From the NCBI GenBank assembly GCA_016281295.1, contig JAEEII010000127.1:1-6990 (forward strand): a DNA stretch of 6,990 bases, read 5' to 3'. This DNA comes from Bacteroidales bacterium. Its GTDB lineage: Bacteria; Bacteroidota; Bacteroidia; Bacteroidales; F082. The notes under the pieces were generated by a model. That model searched no databases, was not told where the DNA came from, and saw nothing but the letters and a program-made list of their open reading frames with translations. The position numbers were made by a program, and so were the translations under genes. Shown one piece after another: positions 5,839 through 6,990 of the stretch; position 1 is the stretch's first letter; each line of letters begins with the position of its first letter.

Positions 5839-6990
5839 ATGGCAAAAGACCAGGGGGAAACCCCATTAATGAAACAGTACAACGCATTCAAGGCAAAATA
5901 CCCAGACGCCATGCTGTTGTTCAGAGTGGGTGACTTTTATGAGACCTACGGAAGCGATGCCGTGAAAGCCTCGGAAGTGTTGGGCATCGTGTTAACCAAA
6001 CGTTCCAACGGAGCGGCAGCTGACATGGCCATGGCAGGCTTCCCCTACCATGCGCTGGACACTTATCTGCCCAAACTGGTCAGGGCGGGACTGAAAGTGG
6101 CGATCTGCGAGCAATTGGAAGACCCCAAGCTCACCAAAAAACTGGTGAAACGTGGTGTCATCGAACTGGTGACCCCTGGTGTCACCTACAACGACAGCGT
6201 GCTGGAACAAAAGGAGAACAACTTTTTAGCCGCGGTGCATCTTGAAAAAGACGTGTCGGGCGTGGCCTTCTTGGATGTCTCCACCGGCGAGTTTTACCTC
6301 ACCCAAGGCAACAACGAGTATATCGACAAGCTGTTGCAGAGCTTCAGCCCATCAGAGGTGCTGCTGCAACGCAACAAACGCCGCGAGTTCATAGAGCTGT
6401 TTGGCGGGAAACACTACCTCACGGTATTCGACGACTGGGTGTTCAGCGAGGATTATGCCAACGAAGTGCTCAACCGTCACTTCAACACCACCTCCCTCAA
6501 AGGCTTTGGAGTGGACGACTTCCCGAAAGGGATCGTGGCCGCGGGAGCCTGCATCCATTATCTGATCGAGACCCAACACGACAAGATCAACCATATCACC
6601 GCCCTCTCCCGTATCGACCAAGGACAGTTTGTCTGGCTCGACAAGTTCACCATCCGCAACCTGGAGCTGCTGCACACCGCCAACACCAACGCCAAGACCC
6701 TTATCGACGTCATCGACAAGACCGTCTCCCCCATGGGCAGCCGACTGATGCGCCGCTGGATCGCCCTGCCCCTGAAGAACAAAGAACAGATTGAGACGCG
6801 CTACACCGTAGTGGAGTATTTCACGCAACACCATGAGGACATCGTGAAGTTCCAAGACGCCATCCGTGCCATCAACGACCTGGAGCGACTGATCTCCAAG
6901 GTCTCACTCTCGAAGGTGAACCCGAGGGAGCTGCTGCAAGTGGGAAGAGCCCTGGAACAAATCGAGATCCTGAAGACGCTTTGCGCCGAA
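5839..6990 (+). CDS. mutS: DNA mismatch repair protein MutS (N-terminal 384 residues)
   Basis: Mismatch sensor of DNA repair. It binds mispaired or looped bases as a dimer clamp and recruits MutL in an ATP-dependent way. The frame is open from ATG at 5839 to the window edge; the family is about 850-900 residues, so less than half is seen. The N-terminal mismatch-binding domain has LLFRVGDFYETYG (26-38) with the Phe33-Tyr34-Glu35 (F-x-E) wedge that stacks on and hydrogen-bonds the mismatch. AICEQLEDP (88-96) and LVTPGVT (110-116) are further family blocks. The connector domain follows (about 125-250), then the start of the core/lever domain with FTIRNLELL and TLIDVIDKTVSPMGSRLMRRW (287-307). 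The Walker ATPase and dimerisation regions lie beyond the edge. The ATG is supported by MAKDQGETPLMKQY preceding the domain at normal length. It has its own promoter, divergent from the methylase gene. Confidence 0.97.
   Translation, partial: MAKDQGETPLMKQYNAFKAKYPDAMLLFRVGDFYETYGSDAVKASEVLGIVLTKRSNGAAADMAMAGFPYHALDTYLPKLVRAGLKVAICEQLEDPKLTKKLVKRGVIELVTPGVTYNDSVLEQKENNFLAAVHLEKDVSGVAFLDVSTGEFYLTQGNNEYIDKLLQSFSPSEVLLQRNKRREFIELFGGKHYLTVFDDWVFSEDYANEVLNRHFNTTSLKGFGVDDFPKGIVAAGACIHYLIETQHDKINHITALSRIDQGQFVWLDKFTIRNLELLHTANTNAKTLIDVIDKTVSPMGSRLMRRWIALPLKNKEQIETRYTVVEYFTQHHEDIVKFQDAIRAINDLERLISKVSLSKVNPRELLQVGRALEQIEILKTLCAE

Noticed and set aside
6352..6855. 167-codon open frame on the minus strand
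   Set aside because: Antisense to mutS in a region with well-conserved MutS motifs; Val/Gly/Asp-rich shadow translation.
1..6990. Possible mobile island, defence system, CRISPR array, tRNA or rRNA gene
   Set aside because: No transposase, integrase, direct-repeat array, cloverleaf-like sequence or rRNA sequence was recognised. All sizeable genes are conserved housekeeping or envelope families with no abrupt change in base composition visible by eye.

Overview
The window looks like a chromosomal housekeeping segment from a member of the Bacteroidota, most likely the order Bacteroidales. Three things support this. The genes resemble Bacteroidales families: a 67K-type SppA, a FolK followed by a deoxynucleoside kinase, an OmpA-family protein with a GWASPEG motif, and a TrmH-like methylase divergent from mutS. 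The upstream regions carry the Bacteroidota-type promoter -7 element TAnnTTTG, in two cases with a well-spaced TTTG at about -33. Strong, well-spaced Shine-Dalgarno sequences are largely absent. Coding DNA is roughly balanced in G+C by eye, while the intergenic stretches are strongly AT-rich. I cannot assign a genus.

Layout from left to right: (1) positions 1-1703, minus strand, sppA for a membrane-anchored signal peptide peptidase, cut at its C-terminal end by the window edge. (2) 1704-1771, a short divergent promoter region. (3) 1772-2919, plus strand, folK and a deoxynucleoside kinase gene overlapping by four bases (ATGA), evidently one transcription unit. (4) 2920-2990, a hairpin directly after the kinase stop codon, then a strong bidirectional terminator shared with the convergent gene. 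(5) 3009-5000, minus strand, a 663-residue outer-membrane OmpA-family protein with a fibronectin type III-like insert. (6) 5001-5189, an AT-rich leader and promoter region for that protein, containing a short in-frame upstream reading frame and inverted repeats. (7) 5190-5726, minus strand, a small SpoU/TrmH-family RNA 2'-O-methyltransferase. (8) 5727-5838, a second divergent promoter region. (9) 5839-6990, plus strand, the first 384 residues of MutS, cut by the right edge.

The genes do not form one pathway. FolK and the kinase are both linked to nucleotide supply (folate cofactors for thymidylate and purine synthesis; deoxynucleoside salvage) and are translationally coupled. MutS and the methylase are divergent neighbours with no evident functional link. 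The OmpA protein is a cell-envelope component and SppA clears cleaved signal peptides.

I found no phage, insertion sequence, CRISPR array, toxin-antitoxin pair, defence system or other accessory island. The points most worth a second look are modest: the domain architecture and altered peptidoglycan-binding motif of the OmpA protein, the FolK-kinase junction, the altered DRS-type motif in the kinase, an in-frame upstream start duplication before the OmpA gene, and an 11-base motif shared by the leaders of two minus-strand genes.
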